The position numbers were made by a program, and so were the translations under genes. Shown piece after piece: positions 52,098 through 61,346 of a stretch of DNA of 64,000 bases (the first letter of the stretch is position 1; each line of letters begins with the position of its first letter). Origin of the DNA: CAWJKP01 sp963843465 (GTDB lineage Bacteria; Planctomycetota; Planctomycetia; Pirellulales; Thermoguttaceae); the NCBI GenBank assembly GCA_963843465.1, contig CAWJKP010000006.1:124001-188000 (forward strand). The letters run 5' to 3'. The notes under the pieces are model-generated. The model saw nothing but the letters and a program-made list of their open reading frames with translations, did not search any database and had not been told where the DNA came from.

Positions 52098-52320
52098 TAT
52101 GTAGGGTGGGTCGAGCGCAGCGAGCCCCATACGCACAAAGTTAAGGAATCTCTGAGTTATCCGTTAACATGAAGAGCCGAAAGACGGAACACTAATCCTC
52201 GCTGATCTTCGCTAATTCACCATATTAGCGTCGATTAGCCTCAATTAGTGTTCCCGGTAGTTGCTTCTTTCTAAGGACGTAATGCAAAATTCCTTAACTG
52301 CGTGTGTATGGGGTCGAGCG
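52098..52320. repeat. Composite repeat: GGGTCGAGCGCAGCGAGCCCC and ATTAGTG units
   Basis: TAGGGTGGGTCGAGCGCAGC occurs at 52100 and again in part at 52310. Between them (52191-52252) is a 62-bp AT-rich unit with CACTAATCCTCGCTGATC and CATATTAGCG. The same unit occurs inverted at 61429-61497, again next to a GGGTCGAGCGCAGCGAGCCC. Confidence 0.75.
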
Positions 52321-52394
52321 CAGCGAGCCCCACCATTCTCAGCTTTCAGCAGTCAGCTTTCGGCTTTCATCCTTCATCCTTCATCCCTCATCCT

Positions 52395-53192
52395 TCAGTA
52401 GTAGACCGCCAGCCCGGGCATCTTGTCTTGGAACTTCCGCACGTTCTCTTCCTTGAGGAAGTTATCTTCGAGGTAGAGCATCCGCAACTCCTTCAGGCCG
52501 GCGAGGTCCTTCAGGTTGCGGTCGGTGACTTTGGTCTGGCTGATGTTCAACTTGATGAGCTTTGCCAAGGGCTTGAGGTGGACCAGCGCGGCGTCGGTGA
52601 TCTTCGTGCCCTGCAGCCCGAGCGTGTTCAGCTCGGTCAGGCCCTTGAGGTGGACCAGCGAGGCGTCGCCGATGGGGCTGAGACTGAGGTTCAAGACTTC
52701 AAGGTTGGCAAGCGGCTTGAGATAGGCCAGGCCGGAGCCGGTGACCTGGGTCTTCCAAAGCGTGAGGACCGTCAGATCGGTCAGGCCCCGGAAGTTGGCC
52801 AGGCCGGCGTCGGTGATCGGCGACTCACCGATGTAGATGGTCTGGAGGCTGGTCAGTCCGCGGAGATGGGTCAGTGCGACATCGGTGATCGGGCAGCGGC
52901 CCAGCTCGATCGACTCCAGACCGGTCAGCCGGACCAGCGGGGCGAGGGTCGCATCGGTGAACTTCTCGCCGCGGGCGACAATGCCGGTCACCACGCCCCG
53001 TTCGTCGCGGGTGACCTGGGCCCCGAGCTTCTCCAGGGCCACCGCCGCATCGCCGGCAGCAGGTGTCTTGGCGGCCGGCGGCTTCGCCCTGGGAGCGGTG
53101 GGCGCGGTCGCCGGGTGCGACTGCTGGCAGGCGGCATAGGAGATCAACCACAACGTCGCGAGCAAAAGCGTCAGCAGATGTTGAAGCTTCAT
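52395..53192 (-). CDS. Exported leucine-rich repeat protein
   Basis: 265 residues. An N-terminal export signal ends at ISYAACQQ, a weak lipoprotein box. An Ala/Pro linker is followed by about seven leucine-rich repeats of roughly 24 residues with the consensus L-x-x-L-x-x-L-x-x-L-x-L-x-x-T-x-I-T-D-A-x-L. Such planctomycete LRR proteins are thought to bind proteins or glycans outside the cell. AAAGGAGG precedes the ATG at 53192, which decides the start. No protease or kinase domain is fused. Confidence 0.85.
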   Translation of the reverse strand: MKLQHLLTLLLATLWLISYAACQQSHPATAPTAPRAKPPAAKTPAAGDAAVALEKLGAQVTRDERGVVTGIVARGEKFTDATLAPLVRLTGLESIELGRCPITDVALTHLRGLTSLQTIYIGESPITDAGLANFRGLTDLTVLTLWKTQVTGSGLAYLKPLANLEVLNLSLSPIGDASLVHLKGLTELNTLGLQGTKITDAALVHLKPLAKLIKLNISQTKVTDRNLKDLAGLKELRMLYLEDNFLKEENVRKFQDKMPGLAVYY

Positions 53193-53454
53193 AGGACCTC
53201 CTTTGGGCTGAGTCTTGTGGACACGCTCGGCAGCCCAACAAGACGGGCTGAAGCCCGCACTACGAACCAATTGAGACTAGCACCGTGCCCGGCGGCTGTA
53301 AAGGGTGGGGGTGGGCCGCTATACTTTTGGGTGAAGGCTGGGCCGGGAGCGGCCAGTTTTCCCACTCCTGGCTATCTCCATGGGGAGGTGAAAAGTCGCC
53401 GCTTTGGGTCGGAATTGCGGTTCCGAATTTTGTTCCGTTTTCCGCCCCAAGGGG

Positions 53455-53640
53455 GCGGTCGTTCTTCCAGCCCAGGGCAACGCCCTGGGGACGATAGCAC
53501 CCGTTCACCGGTCCCGCCGGCCCAACGGTTCTTCTGGCGAAAGGTTGGCCCGTTGGGCCGACGAGCGGTGTGAATTTTCCCCTGTCCCCAGGGCGTTGCC
53601 CTGGGCTAGAAGAACTACCGGGCCTTCGGCCCGAAAAGCA
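53455..53640. repeat. Large inverted repeat around CCCAGGGCAACGCCCTGGG
   Basis: The arm GTTCTTCCAGCCCAGGGCAA (53460) pairs with TTGCCCTGGGCTAGAAGAAC (53598). Each arm is itself palindromic, and an inner CCAACGG/CCGTTGG pair lies between them. It lies 100 bases upstream of glgX. Confidence 0.75.
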
Positions 53641-53734
53641 CGCGCAAACCTGCGAACAAAAAGGGGAACCATTACGGCAACACGGAGGCCGATCCTTTCA
53701 CCGCCCCACTATCTCCACCACGCGAAGGAAGCTT

Positions 53735-55954
53735 ATGAGCAGCCACATTTGCTCCGACGAGGCGGCCAGCTTGCAGTCCGGTCTGCGGGTTTGGCCGGGC
53801 AGGCCGTATCCGCTGGGGGCCACCTGGGACGGCCGGGGCGTGAATTTCGCCCTCTACTCGGAGAACGCCGCCAAGGTCGAGCTCTGCCTGTTCGACTCCG
53901 AAGAGGCCAGCGAGGAATCGAAGCGGATCGTGCTCCGCGAGCAGTCGGACATGGTCTGGCACGGCTACCTGCCGGACGTAGCCCCCGGCCAGCTCTACGG
54001 CTATCGCGTCCACGGGCCCTATGAGCCGCAAAAGGGGCACCGTTTCAATCCACACAAGGTGGTGTTGGATCCCTACTGCCTGAGCGTCGGCCGGCGGCTG
54101 AAATGGGACGACGCCCTGTTCGGTTACAAGATCGGCGACCCGCAGGCCGACCTTTCTTTTGATGAGCGCGACAGCGCGGCCTGCTGTCCGTTGGGCCGGG
54201 TGGTCGACCCGTCGTTCTCCTGGGGCGACGATCGCCCGCCGGCGACCCCCTGGCATTACACGCTGATCTACGAGCTGCACGTCAAAGGCTTCACCCAGTT
54301 GCACCCGGACGTGCCCGAGACCGTCCGCGGCAGTTACCTGGGACTGGGCTCCCAGGCGTCGATCCGACACCTGACCGAGTTGGGCATCACGGCGGTCGAG
54401 CTCTTGCCGGTGCACCACCACGTCGACGACCGCCGCCTGGTGGAAAAGGGCCTGTCGAACTACTGGGGCTACAACACGCTCTCCTTCTTCGCCCCGCACA
54501 GCGAGTACGAGTCGGCCGCCTCTCCGCTGGGCGCGGTGGGCGAGTTCAAGACCATGGTCCGCAACCTGCACGCCGCGGGCATCGAGGTGATCCTCGACGT
54601 GGTCTACAACCACACGGCCGAAAGCAACCAGTTAGGCCCGACGCTCTCCTTCCGCGGCATCGACAACGCCTCCTATTACCGCCTCACGGCGGAAGATCCC
54701 CGCTACTACATGGACTACAGCGGCTGCGGCAACACCTTCAACATGCGGAATCCCCGCGTGCTGCAACTGATCATGGACAGCCTGCGATACTGGGTGCTGG
54801 TGATGCACGTCGACGGGTTCCGCTTCGATCTGGCCAGCGCGCTGGCCCGCGAGCTGCACGCGGTGGACCGGCTGGGGGCCTTTTTCGACATCATCCACCA
54901 GGACCCGGTGCTCTCCCAGGTGAAGCTCATCGCCGAGCCCTGGGACCTGGGCGAGGGCGGCTACCAGGTGGGCAACTTTCCCTCCCTCTGGTCGGAGTGG
55001 AACGGCAAATATCGCGACTCGGTCCGCCACTTCTGGAAAGGCGACGGCGGCGTGGTCGCGGAGTACGCCACGCGGTTCTGCGGGTCCAGCGACCTCTACG
55101 AGTGGAGCGGCCGGAAACCCCACGCCAGCATCAACTTCGTCACCTGCCACGACGGCTTCACGCTGGAGGACCTGGTCTCCTACGACCACAAGCACAACGA
55201 GGCCAACGGCGAAGAGAACAAGGACGGGGCCGACGACAACGTGAGTTGGAACTGCGGCGTCGAAGGACCCGCCGCCGACCCGCAGATCCTGGCCCTCAGG
55301 CAGCGGAAAAAGTGCAATTTCCTCGCCACGCTGTTCTTCTCCCAGGGCGTGCCCATGCTGCTGGCGGGCGACGAGCTGGGCAACACCCAGCAAGGCAACA
55401 ACAACGCCTACTGCCAGGACAACCCCGTCGGCTGGCTGAAATGGGACCTCGACAACGACGGCAACCGCAAGCTGCTGGAGTTTGCCCGGCGGGCGATGGA
55501 GATCTTCCACGAGCAACCGGTCTTCCATCGCCGCCGCTTCTTTCACGGCCAGGCGATCCAGGGCGACGAGGCGCCGGACATCGAGTGGTACGAGCCCAGC
55601 GGTCAGAAAATGACCAGCGAGGCCTGGCGCCAGGGTTCGGCCCGCTCGACCGGCGTGGAGCTCAACGGCAACTGCATTGACGTGGACGACCAGGGGGAGG
55701 AGATCCGCGGCGACACGATCCTGATTCTCTTCAACGCCGACCACGCCAACGAAATCCCCTTCACCCTGCCGGCCCTGGCCGAGGAGGGCCAGCAGTGGCA
55801 GCGGCTGCTGGATACCGCGGACCTGGAAGCCCAGCAGGATCTGCTTCCGGCCGGCAAGACGTACACGCTCAAGACGTGTTCGATGGCCATGTTCCGCGTG
55901 TGGCCGGAGCATGAGAAGAAGACCATCCGCCGCGTTCGGCCCACACCGCGGTAA
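53735..55954 (+). CDS. glgX: Glycogen debranching enzyme
   Basis: 739 residues, GH13 isoamylase-type enzyme that cleaves alpha-1,6 links in phosphorylase limit glycogen. An N-terminal CBM48 (YPLGATWDGRGVNFALYSENA) is followed by the barrel: ILDVVYNHTAE, VDGFRFDLASA (nucleophile Asp), KLIAEPWDLGEGGYQ (acid Glu) and INFVTCHDGFTLEDL (third Asp), then the C-terminal sandwich. All catalytic residues are present. GAAGGAAG precedes the ATG at 53735. No other glycogen gene is adjacent. Confidence 0.95.
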   Translation: MSSHICSDEAASLQSGLRVWPGRPYPLGATWDGRGVNFALYSENAAKVELCLFDSEEASEESKRIVLREQSDMVWHGYLPDVAPGQLYGYRVHGPYEPQKGHRFNPHKVVLDPYCLSVGRRLKWDDALFGYKIGDPQADLSFDERDSAACCPLGRVVDPSFSWGDDRPPATPWHYTLIYELHVKGFTQLHPDVPETVRGSYLGLGSQASIRHLTELGITAVELLPVHHHVDDRRLVEKGLSNYWGYNTLSFFAPHSEYESAASPLGAVGEFKTMVRNLHAAGIEVILDVVYNHTAESNQLGPTLSFRGIDNASYYRLTAEDPRYYMDYSGCGNTFNMRNPRVLQLIMDSLRYWVLVMHVDGFRFDLASALARELHAVDRLGAFFDIIHQDPVLSQVKLIAEPWDLGEGGYQVGNFPSLWSEWNGKYRDSVRHFWKGDGGVVAEYATRFCGSSDLYEWSGRKPHASINFVTCHDGFTLEDLVSYDHKHNEANGEENKDGADDNVSWNCGVEGPAADPQILALRQRKKCNFLATLFFSQGVPMLLAGDELGNTQQGNNNAYCQDNPVGWLKWDLDNDGNRKLLEFARRAMEIFHEQPVFHRRRFFHGQAIQGDEAPDIEWYEPSGQKMTSEAWRQGSARSTGVELNGNCIDVDDQGEEIRGDTILILFNADHANEIPFTLPALAEEGQQWQRLLDTADLEAQQDLLPAGKTYTLKTCSMAMFRVWPEHEKKTIRRVRPTPR

Positions 55955-55989
55955 GGCTGGACGGCCAGGGGCTAACATGCCATAATGGT

Positions 55990-56277
55990 ATGATGGCTGA
56001 GGGTGAAGTAGACCAACCGCCGTTGAAAAGAATTCACCCGGACCCAACGTACGTAACGGATCCCGAAGCAAAGGCGAGCGTGGAGTACTGGCGCACCAGA
56101 CCAACGGAGGAAATTGTCGATTCGCTCAAACCTGGCGGGAGACAGCCGCTCGTGACTAAGCCCGATGGACGGATGATGAACGGAAACACCAGAACCAAGG
56201 TTCTGGAGGAACGCGGCTACGACATCAACAGCCTTCCGCGAGAGGTGCTGCCACCCGACCCCATTTTGCACCAATGA
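55990..56277 (+). CDS. ParB-like-motif small protein, first gene of accessory cassette
   Basis: 95 residues. PPLKRIHPDPTYVTDPEAKASVEYW leads to LKPGGRQPLVTKPDGRMMNGNTRTKVLEERGYDINSLPRE. The segment with P-L-V-x-K-P-D-G-x-x-x-x-G-N-T-R resembles the ParB/Srx nucleotide-binding loop (often GxHR). It may bind a nucleotide, but it is too short for a complete ParB. The next gene starts 13 bases after the stop. I do not know the system. Confidence 0.6.
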   Translation: MMAEGEVDQPPLKRIHPDPTYVTDPEAKASVEYWRTRPTEEIVDSLKPGGRQPLVTKPDGRMMNGNTRTKVLEERGYDINSLPREVLPPDPILHQ

Positions 56278-56289
56278 CGGAGAACGCCG

Positions 56290-56650
56290 ATGGACGCTGC
56301 TTCTGCGAGGCGGATCCTCGCTTCCTTGACGCCGGACAAGAACGCGCGGATGCTGGCCATGCTCTGCCACGAGCTGACCATTCTGGCGAGGGATACCTAC
56401 GGCGAAGCAAACGAGGTCGGCGCCGTCGCGGCTTCGCGCGATCAACGAGATCGAGCATCGGATGACGGGATTCCTTATGGAAATCCTTGAACACGAAGGC
56501 AGCGACTACCCTCACGATGCAATCATTCGCATCTACTTCTGCGACCGGGACGATGAGCATCTACAACGACTCCTCGCCTTTTCCTTTGAACGAGCGATCT
56601 GCCGATTCGGGGGGGTAACCGAGGGTCGTTCGGCGCAGCCCATTCAATAG
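56290..56650 (+). CDS. Small protein of unknown function, second gene of cassette (frame break)
   Basis: MDAASARRILASLTPDKNARMLAMLCHELTILARDTY in the first frame continues in a second frame as RAINEIEHRMTGFLMEILEHE and DDEHLQRLLAFSFERAICRF, giving about 119 residues, mostly helical. The break is near 56430, where one base more or less in GCGGCTTCGCGC explains it. No known family recognised. It accompanies the ParB-like small protein. Confidence 0.6.
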
Positions 56651-56669
56651 CCGTAAGGCGATTGATTTT

Positions 56670-57080
56670 ATGAACGAGCGCCGGATCATTGGGTTGCAAA
56701 GGATCGAACTGGAGGGCAAGCGGTTCGTTCTTCTGGAGGAGGGCGAGTATGAGCGGCTTTGCCGCGAAGCAAGAGAGGCGGCGCAGTTGCCCGACGAAGA
56801 CCTTCCCCCATTCCCGCAAGCGGACAAGAACGGCCGGTTGCCGGCGCTGGAATATGCCCGGGTAGCGCTGGCGCGAGACCTCATACGGGCGCGCAAGGGC
56901 GTCGGGTTGAGCCAACAGCGGCTCGCGGACCTGGCGGGCATCCGTCAAGAGACCGTGTCGCGGTTGGAGACCGGCAAGCACACCGCCAACCCTCGCACGG
57001 TCGATAAGATCATGGCCACGATTGAAGTCCAGCGGCCGCCGCAACGACGCAGAATAACCCGGCCGGTACGCGAGAAATAA
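56670..57080 (+). CDS. XRE-family HTH regulator, third gene of cassette
   Basis: 136 residues. The N-terminal half ERRIIGLQRIELEGKRFVLLEEGEYERLCREA resembles antitoxin N-termini. The C-terminal half is a Cro/CI helix-turn-helix (LIRARKGVGLSQQRLADLAGIRQETVSRLETGKHTANPRTVDKIM). The tail is basic. This design is common for antitoxins and small autoregulators. No toxin of a known family is adjacent, so the two small upstream proteins are candidate partners. A further repeat is at 57087-57140. Confidence 0.85.
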   Translation: MNERRIIGLQRIELEGKRFVLLEEGEYERLCREAREAAQLPDEDLPPFPQADKNGRLPALEYARVALARDLIRARKGVGLSQQRLADLAGIRQETVSRLETGKHTANPRTVDKIMATIEVQRPPQRRRITRPVREK

Positions 57081-57143
57081 AGGCAGGATGCGTGGGTTGG
57101 GTCGACGGGCACCGACGCGAAGCGTTGGTCGGCGAGCCTCACC

Positions 57144-58043
57144 CTACGGCGCCAGCGGCTCTTCGCAGCGGACCTGGTTGCGGCCGAGGTCTTTGCAGCG
57201 GTAGAGCGATTGGTCGGCACGATTGATCAGCGTCGCGGCGTTGTCGTTGGCCCGCGCCGCCGACACGCCGACGCTGAAGGAGAGCGAGACCCGCTCGTCG
57301 TGGATCGTCAGTTGCGAGGCCTCCGCGGCCGTATTGGCGCGGATCAACTCGGCCAGTTGCAGCCCCGTGGCCAGGTCGGTATGGGGCAAGAGGACGGCGA
57401 ATTCGTCGCCGCCGTAGCGGGCCACGAAATCGCCCGGGCGGACCCACTGCCGCAGCCACCCGCCCGCACGCTTCAAGACCTGGTCGCCCGCCAGATGGCC
57501 GTGGGCGTCGTTGATCCGCTTGAAATGGTCCATGTCCAGGAGGATCAGCACCAGTGGCTCTTGCTGACGATCGAAGGTTGCCAGGAGCAATTGCAACTTC
57601 TCGTCGAACCCCTGGCGATTGGCCACGCCGGACAGCGCGTCGGTGCGGGCCTCCCGCCGGGCGCGGTCGATCTCCTGGGCCTGGTCCTCCATGCGATAAC
57701 GCGTGCAGGTGAGGTCCTTTTGCAGCCGTTGGTTCGAGTTCCGCAAGGAGGTCATCTGCCCCAGCAGCACCTGCTTGACGCTCTCCATTTCCCCACTGAC
57801 CCGCATCCGGCCCACGTTCTGCGCGGTCTGGCGGATCTCCGTGTCGTGCGTAGCCACGTCGCCGGACACCTGTTCGATCGCCTGCAGCAGATCGACCAAC
57901 ACCTTGAGCGTCGTCTGCCGCTCGCGCTGGGCTGCATCCGCTTCCTGGCCGCGGGCGCGGGTGCGTCCCAGGAAGAATCCGGCGACAATCCCCACGCAGA
58001 CGCTGCCCAAGACATACGGCGCAATGTACGAGAGCAACTCCAT
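57144..58043 (-). CDS. Diguanylate cyclase (GGDEF), membrane-anchored
   Basis: 299 residues. One N-terminal membrane helix (APYVLGSVCVGIVAGFFLG) is followed by a coiled-coil region (residues 35-135). The GGDEF domain has DALSGVANRQGFDE, LDMDHFKRINDAHGHLAGDQVL (metal and base binding) and ARYGGDEFAVLLP with the intact active-site motif. It should make c-di-GMP. No RxxD inhibition site is seen at the usual place upstream of GGDEF (it reads RPGD, four residues before ARY), so feedback inhibition is possible but uncertain. No sensor domain is fused. Confidence 0.92.
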   Translation of the reverse strand: MELLSYIAPYVLGSVCVGIVAGFFLGRTRARGQEADAAQRERQTTLKVLVDLLQAIEQVSGDVATHDTEIRQTAQNVGRMRVSGEMESVKQVLLGQMTSLRNSNQRLQKDLTCTRYRMEDQAQEIDRARREARTDALSGVANRQGFDEKLQLLLATFDRQQEPLVLILLDMDHFKRINDAHGHLAGDQVLKRAGGWLRQWVRPGDFVARYGGDEFAVLLPHTDLATGLQLAELIRANTAAEASQLTIHDERVSLSFSVGVSAARANDNAATLINRADQSLYRCKDLGRNQVRCEEPLAP

Positions 58044-58210
58044 AACGCTCGACCGGCACGGCTTGATTGACCAAGAGCCCTCAAAGACAAGGATAGCTCG
58101 CGTTCTCCCAGACGACTAGGTATTGTATGATCCGCCTGTTGGGGTGGTTCTGTTCGCAACCCCGAAAATCTGGTAAATAGAGCCCCTGGTGACGAATGTC
58201 ATCACAAGCC

Positions 58211-58284
58211 GCATAGGACTTATGGGACGTATAGGACTCATGGGACTCATAAGTCCTATTGGTCCCATAAGTCCTATAAGTCTC
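58211..58284. repeat. TATAGGACTTATGGG repeat with inverted half
   Basis: CATAGGACTTATGGGAC and CGTATAGGACTCATGGGACT units face CATAAGTCCTATTGGTCC and ATAAGTCCTATAAG. Related to 3050-3100. Between the divergent GGDEF and kdsB genes. Confidence 0.75.
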
Positions 58285-58325
58285 CAAGGTTCCCGCCGGG
58301 CCATGACCCCCGAACGAGCCCCCGC

Positions 58326-59081
58326 ATGGCTTCCTCCTACATTGTGATCCCCGCCCGGCTGGCCTCCAGCCGCTTGCCGCGGAAGCTGTTGCTGCGGGAG
58401 ACGGGCAAATCGCTCTTGCAGCACACCTACGAGTCGGCCTTGAAGGCCCAGCGGCCCGGCGGAATCTGCGTGGCCGCCGACCACGAGGAGATCGTCCGCG
58501 AGGTCGAGTCGTTCGGCGGCCGGGCCGAGATGACCGACCCGAACTGCCCAAGCGGCACCGATCGGGTGGCCGAGGTTGCCCGGCGGTCGTTGGGCGAGGT
58601 GGAATTGGTCGTCAACGTCCAAGGCGACGAGCCCGAAATCGCCGGCACGTCGATCGACCTGGCCGTGCAGCTTCTGGAAAGCCATCCGCAAGCCGTAATG
58701 TCGACGCTGGCCACGCCGATCCGCAGCCGCGAGGCGTTGGACGATCCGGCGTGCGTGAAGGTGGTCTTCGACCACGCCTTTCGGGCCCTCTACTTCAGTC
58801 GCAGCGTGATCCCCCATCCACGGCAGTGGGACAAGGCCCTGCTGACGTCCGAGCCGCCGAGTTTCTATCAGCACGTGGGGTTGTACGTCTATCGGCGGGA
58901 TTTCCTCCTCCAGCTTGCCAAGTTGCCCCCCTCGCCGACAGAGAAAATAGAGAAGCTGGAGCAGCTCCGCGTCCTTCACGCCGGTTATTCGATCCTGGTC
59001 GGGGTGGTGGATGAGCCCACCTTCGGGGTCGATACCCCCGAAGATTACCGCCGGTTTGTGGAGAAGTGGTTCGGCCGATAG
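58326..59081 (+). CDS. kdsB: 3-deoxy-manno-octulosonate cytidylyltransferase
   Basis: 251 residues. KdsB activates KDO as CMP-KDO for the inner core of lipopolysaccharide. Family segments: VIPARLASSRLPRKLLL, VAADHEEIVREVESFG, SGTDRVAEVA, VVNVQGDEPEI, YFSRSVIPHPR, HVGLYVYRRDFLLQL, EKLEQLRVLHAGYSILVGV and GVDTPEDYRR. All are present and the length is normal. Its presence points to an LPS-type outer membrane. Confidence 0.95.
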   Translation: MASSYIVIPARLASSRLPRKLLLRETGKSLLQHTYESALKAQRPGGICVAADHEEIVREVESFGGRAEMTDPNCPSGTDRVAEVARRSLGEVELVVNVQGDEPEIAGTSIDLAVQLLESHPQAVMSTLATPIRSREALDDPACVKVVFDHAFRALYFSRSVIPHPRQWDKALLTSEPPSFYQHVGLYVYRRDFLLQLAKLPPSPTEKIEKLEQLRVLHAGYSILVGVVDEPTFGVDTPEDYRRFVEKWFGR

Positions 59082-59109
59082 AATAGGACACAACCATTGA
59101 CGAGCCGAC

Positions 59110-59213
59110 GTAGGGTGGGCTTTAGCCCGCCTTCGCAACGTGGTGGCGAGAATGCAACGGGCGCAAGGAAGGACGGGAAGGTCGTAGTGGCGAGCTGAAG
59201 CCCACCCTACCTC
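59110..59213. repeat. GTAGGGTGGGCTTTAGCCC inverted repeat
   Basis: GTAGGGTGGGCTTTAGCCCG and AGCTGAAGCCCACCCTAC face each other about 60 bases apart, between kdsB and pyrG. Confidence 0.7.
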
Positions 59214-59237
59214 CGTTAACAGCAAGATGGACCAGAC

Positions 59238-60862
59238 ATGACCAAGCATATTTTCGTCACCGGCGGCGTCGTCAGCTCGCTGGGCAAGGGGCTGACCAGC
59301 GCATCGGTCGGCATGTTGCTGGAGCAGCGCGGGCTGTCGGTCCGCATGCAGAAGCTCGATCCTTACATCAACGTCGATCCGGGAACGATGAGCCCCTACC
59401 AGCATGGCGAAGTCTACGTGCTGGACGACGGCAGCGAGACCGATCTGGATCTGGGCCACTACCAGCGGTTCACCAACAGCCCGCTGACCCGCGACTCGAA
59501 CTACACCACCGGCCAGATCTACCTCGCGGTGATCAACAAGGAGCGGCGGGGCGAGTTCCTCGGGCAGACCGTGCAGGTGATCCCGCACATCACCAACGAG
59601 ATCAAGCAGGTCGTGGCCAAGTTGGGCGGTCCGCAGGTCGACGTGGTGATCACCGAGATCGGCGGCACGGTGGGCGACATCGAGAGCCAGCCGTTCCTGG
59701 AAGCGATCCGCCAGTTCTCCCTCGACATCGGCAAAGAGAACTGCCTTTACCTGCACCTCACGCTGGTGCCGTACCTGAAGGCCGCGGCGGAGCTGAAGAC
59801 CAAGCCCACGCAGCACTCGGTGGGCCAGTTGCGGCAGATCGGCATCCAACCCGACATTCTCATCTGCCGCACGGAGCGGTCGCTCAGCCGCGACGACCGG
59901 GCGAAGATCGCTTTGTTCTGCAACGTCCCCATCGAGTCGGTGATCGAGGAGAAGGACAAGGATTTCTCGATCTACGAGGTTCCCATGAGCCTGGTCGAGC
60001 ACGGCCTGGACGAGCTGATCGTCCGCAAGCTGGCCTTGCCCGCCGGCAAGCTGGACCTCGACGGCTGGCGGGAGCTGGTGCGGCGGATCCGCAACCCGGA
60101 GCGGGAGATCAGCATCGCCGTGGTGGGGAAGTACGCCGAGCACAAGGACGCCTACAAGTCGATCTACGAGGCGCTGGACCATGGCGGCATCGCCAACAAG
60201 GCCCAGGTCCGCATCCAGCGGGTCCACAGTGAAGCCGTGGAGCGCGAAGGGCCGGAGCGGCTGCTCTCGGCGGTCGACGGCGTGCTGGTCCCCGGCGGCT
60301 TCGGCGAGCGAGGGATCGAAGGCAAGATCGATGCCATTCACTTCGCCCGCCAACGGGGCATCCCCTTTTTCGGCATCTGCCTGGGGATGCAGTGCGCGGT
60401 GATCGAGTACGCGCGGAACATGGTCGGACTGGGCGGCGCCACTCGACCGAGTTTGACAAGAACAACCCCTACCCCGTGATCTGCCTGCTGGACGAGCAAA
60501 AGATGATCACCGACAAGGGCGGCACCATGCGGTTGGGGGCCCATCCGGCAAAGCTCGCCGCCGCCAGCCGCGCCAGCCAGTGCTACCAGGCGGTGGAAAT
60601 CTCCGAGCGCCACCGGCACCGCTACGAGTTCAACAACGTCTATCGCTCGCAATTCGCCGAAAAGGGCATGGAGTTTTCCGGCACCAGCCCCGACGGCGCC
60701 CTGGTGGAGATCGTCGAGATCCCCAACCATCCCTGGTTCGTAGGCGTGCAGTTCCACCCCGAGTTCAAGTCGCAGCCCTTCCGGCCCCACCCCCTCTTCG
60801 ACGGCTTCATCGCCGCCGCCGTGCGGCATCACAACGCCCGGGCGGACCGCCGCGAGGGTTGA
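59238..60862 (+). CDS. pyrG: CTP synthase (frame break)
   Basis: About 541 residues. It makes CTP from UTP, ATP and glutamine. The synthetase domain begins KHIFVTGGVVSSLGKGLTSA and contains LDPYINVDPGTMSPYQHGEVYV, ITEIGGTVGDIESQPF. The glutaminase domain has VPGGFGERG, FFGICLGMQCAVIEYAR (nucleophile Cys) and VQFHPEFKS. The frame breaks near 60438, where GLGGA should continue as NSTEFDKNNPYPVICLL; one missing A explains it. Because the gene is essential and otherwise complete this is most likely an error in the sequence. An AGTGG array follows the stop. Confidence 0.94.
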
Positions 60863-60912
60863 GCAAGAGTGGTCATTGGCTAGTGGTCAGTGGCTAGTTG
60901 CGGAGGACGTGT

Positions 60913-61344
60913 ATGAACGATACCCCTGACGATCCCGCGAAGAAGATCATCATCGACGAAGATTGGAAAGCCCAGGTCGAGGCCGAACGCGAGGCCCTGC
61001 GGAAAAAGCAGGAGGCAACGCCGACGGGCGGGCCGGCGGAGAAGCCGGCGTCGGAAGCCCAGCGGCCCCCCGCGCCGGCCTCATTGGCGACGTTGATCGC
61101 CTCGCTGGCCCTCCAGGCGATGATGGCCCTTGGGCTGGTCGCCGACCCCAAGAGCAGCCCGCCGCAGCCCCATTTAGATGAGGCCCGGCACCTGATCGAC
61201 ATGCTCCAGATGTTGGAGGACAAGACCGCGGGCAACCGCACGCCGGAAGAGAGCCGGCTGTTGGACAGCACCCTCCACGACCTGCGGATGGCCTACGTTT
61301 CCGTCCAGAGCCGGCCTATCCCCTCGGCCCCGACGGAGAAGTAG
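60913..61344 (+). CDS. DUF1844 protein
   Basis: 143 residues. An acidic and charged N-terminus (DDPAKKIIIDEDWKAQVEAE) and a Pro/Ala linker precede the DUF1844 core SLATLIASLALQAMMALGL, HLDEARHLIDMLQMLEDKTAGN and LDSTLHDLRMAYVSV. GGAGG precedes the ATG at 60913. The function of the family is unknown. It is widespread in planctomycetes and other phyla. Confidence 0.9.
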   Translation: MNDTPDDPAKKIIIDEDWKAQVEAEREALRKKQEATPTGGPAEKPASEAQRPPAPASLATLIASLALQAMMALGLVADPKSSPPQPHLDEARHLIDMLQMLEDKTAGNRTPEESRLLDSTLHDLRMAYVSVQSRPIPSAPTEK

Positions 61345-61346
61345 AG

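Noticed and set aside
54632..56104. 490-codon minus-strand frame across glgX
   Set aside because: Shadow of glgX, no recognisable domain, no ribosome-binding site.
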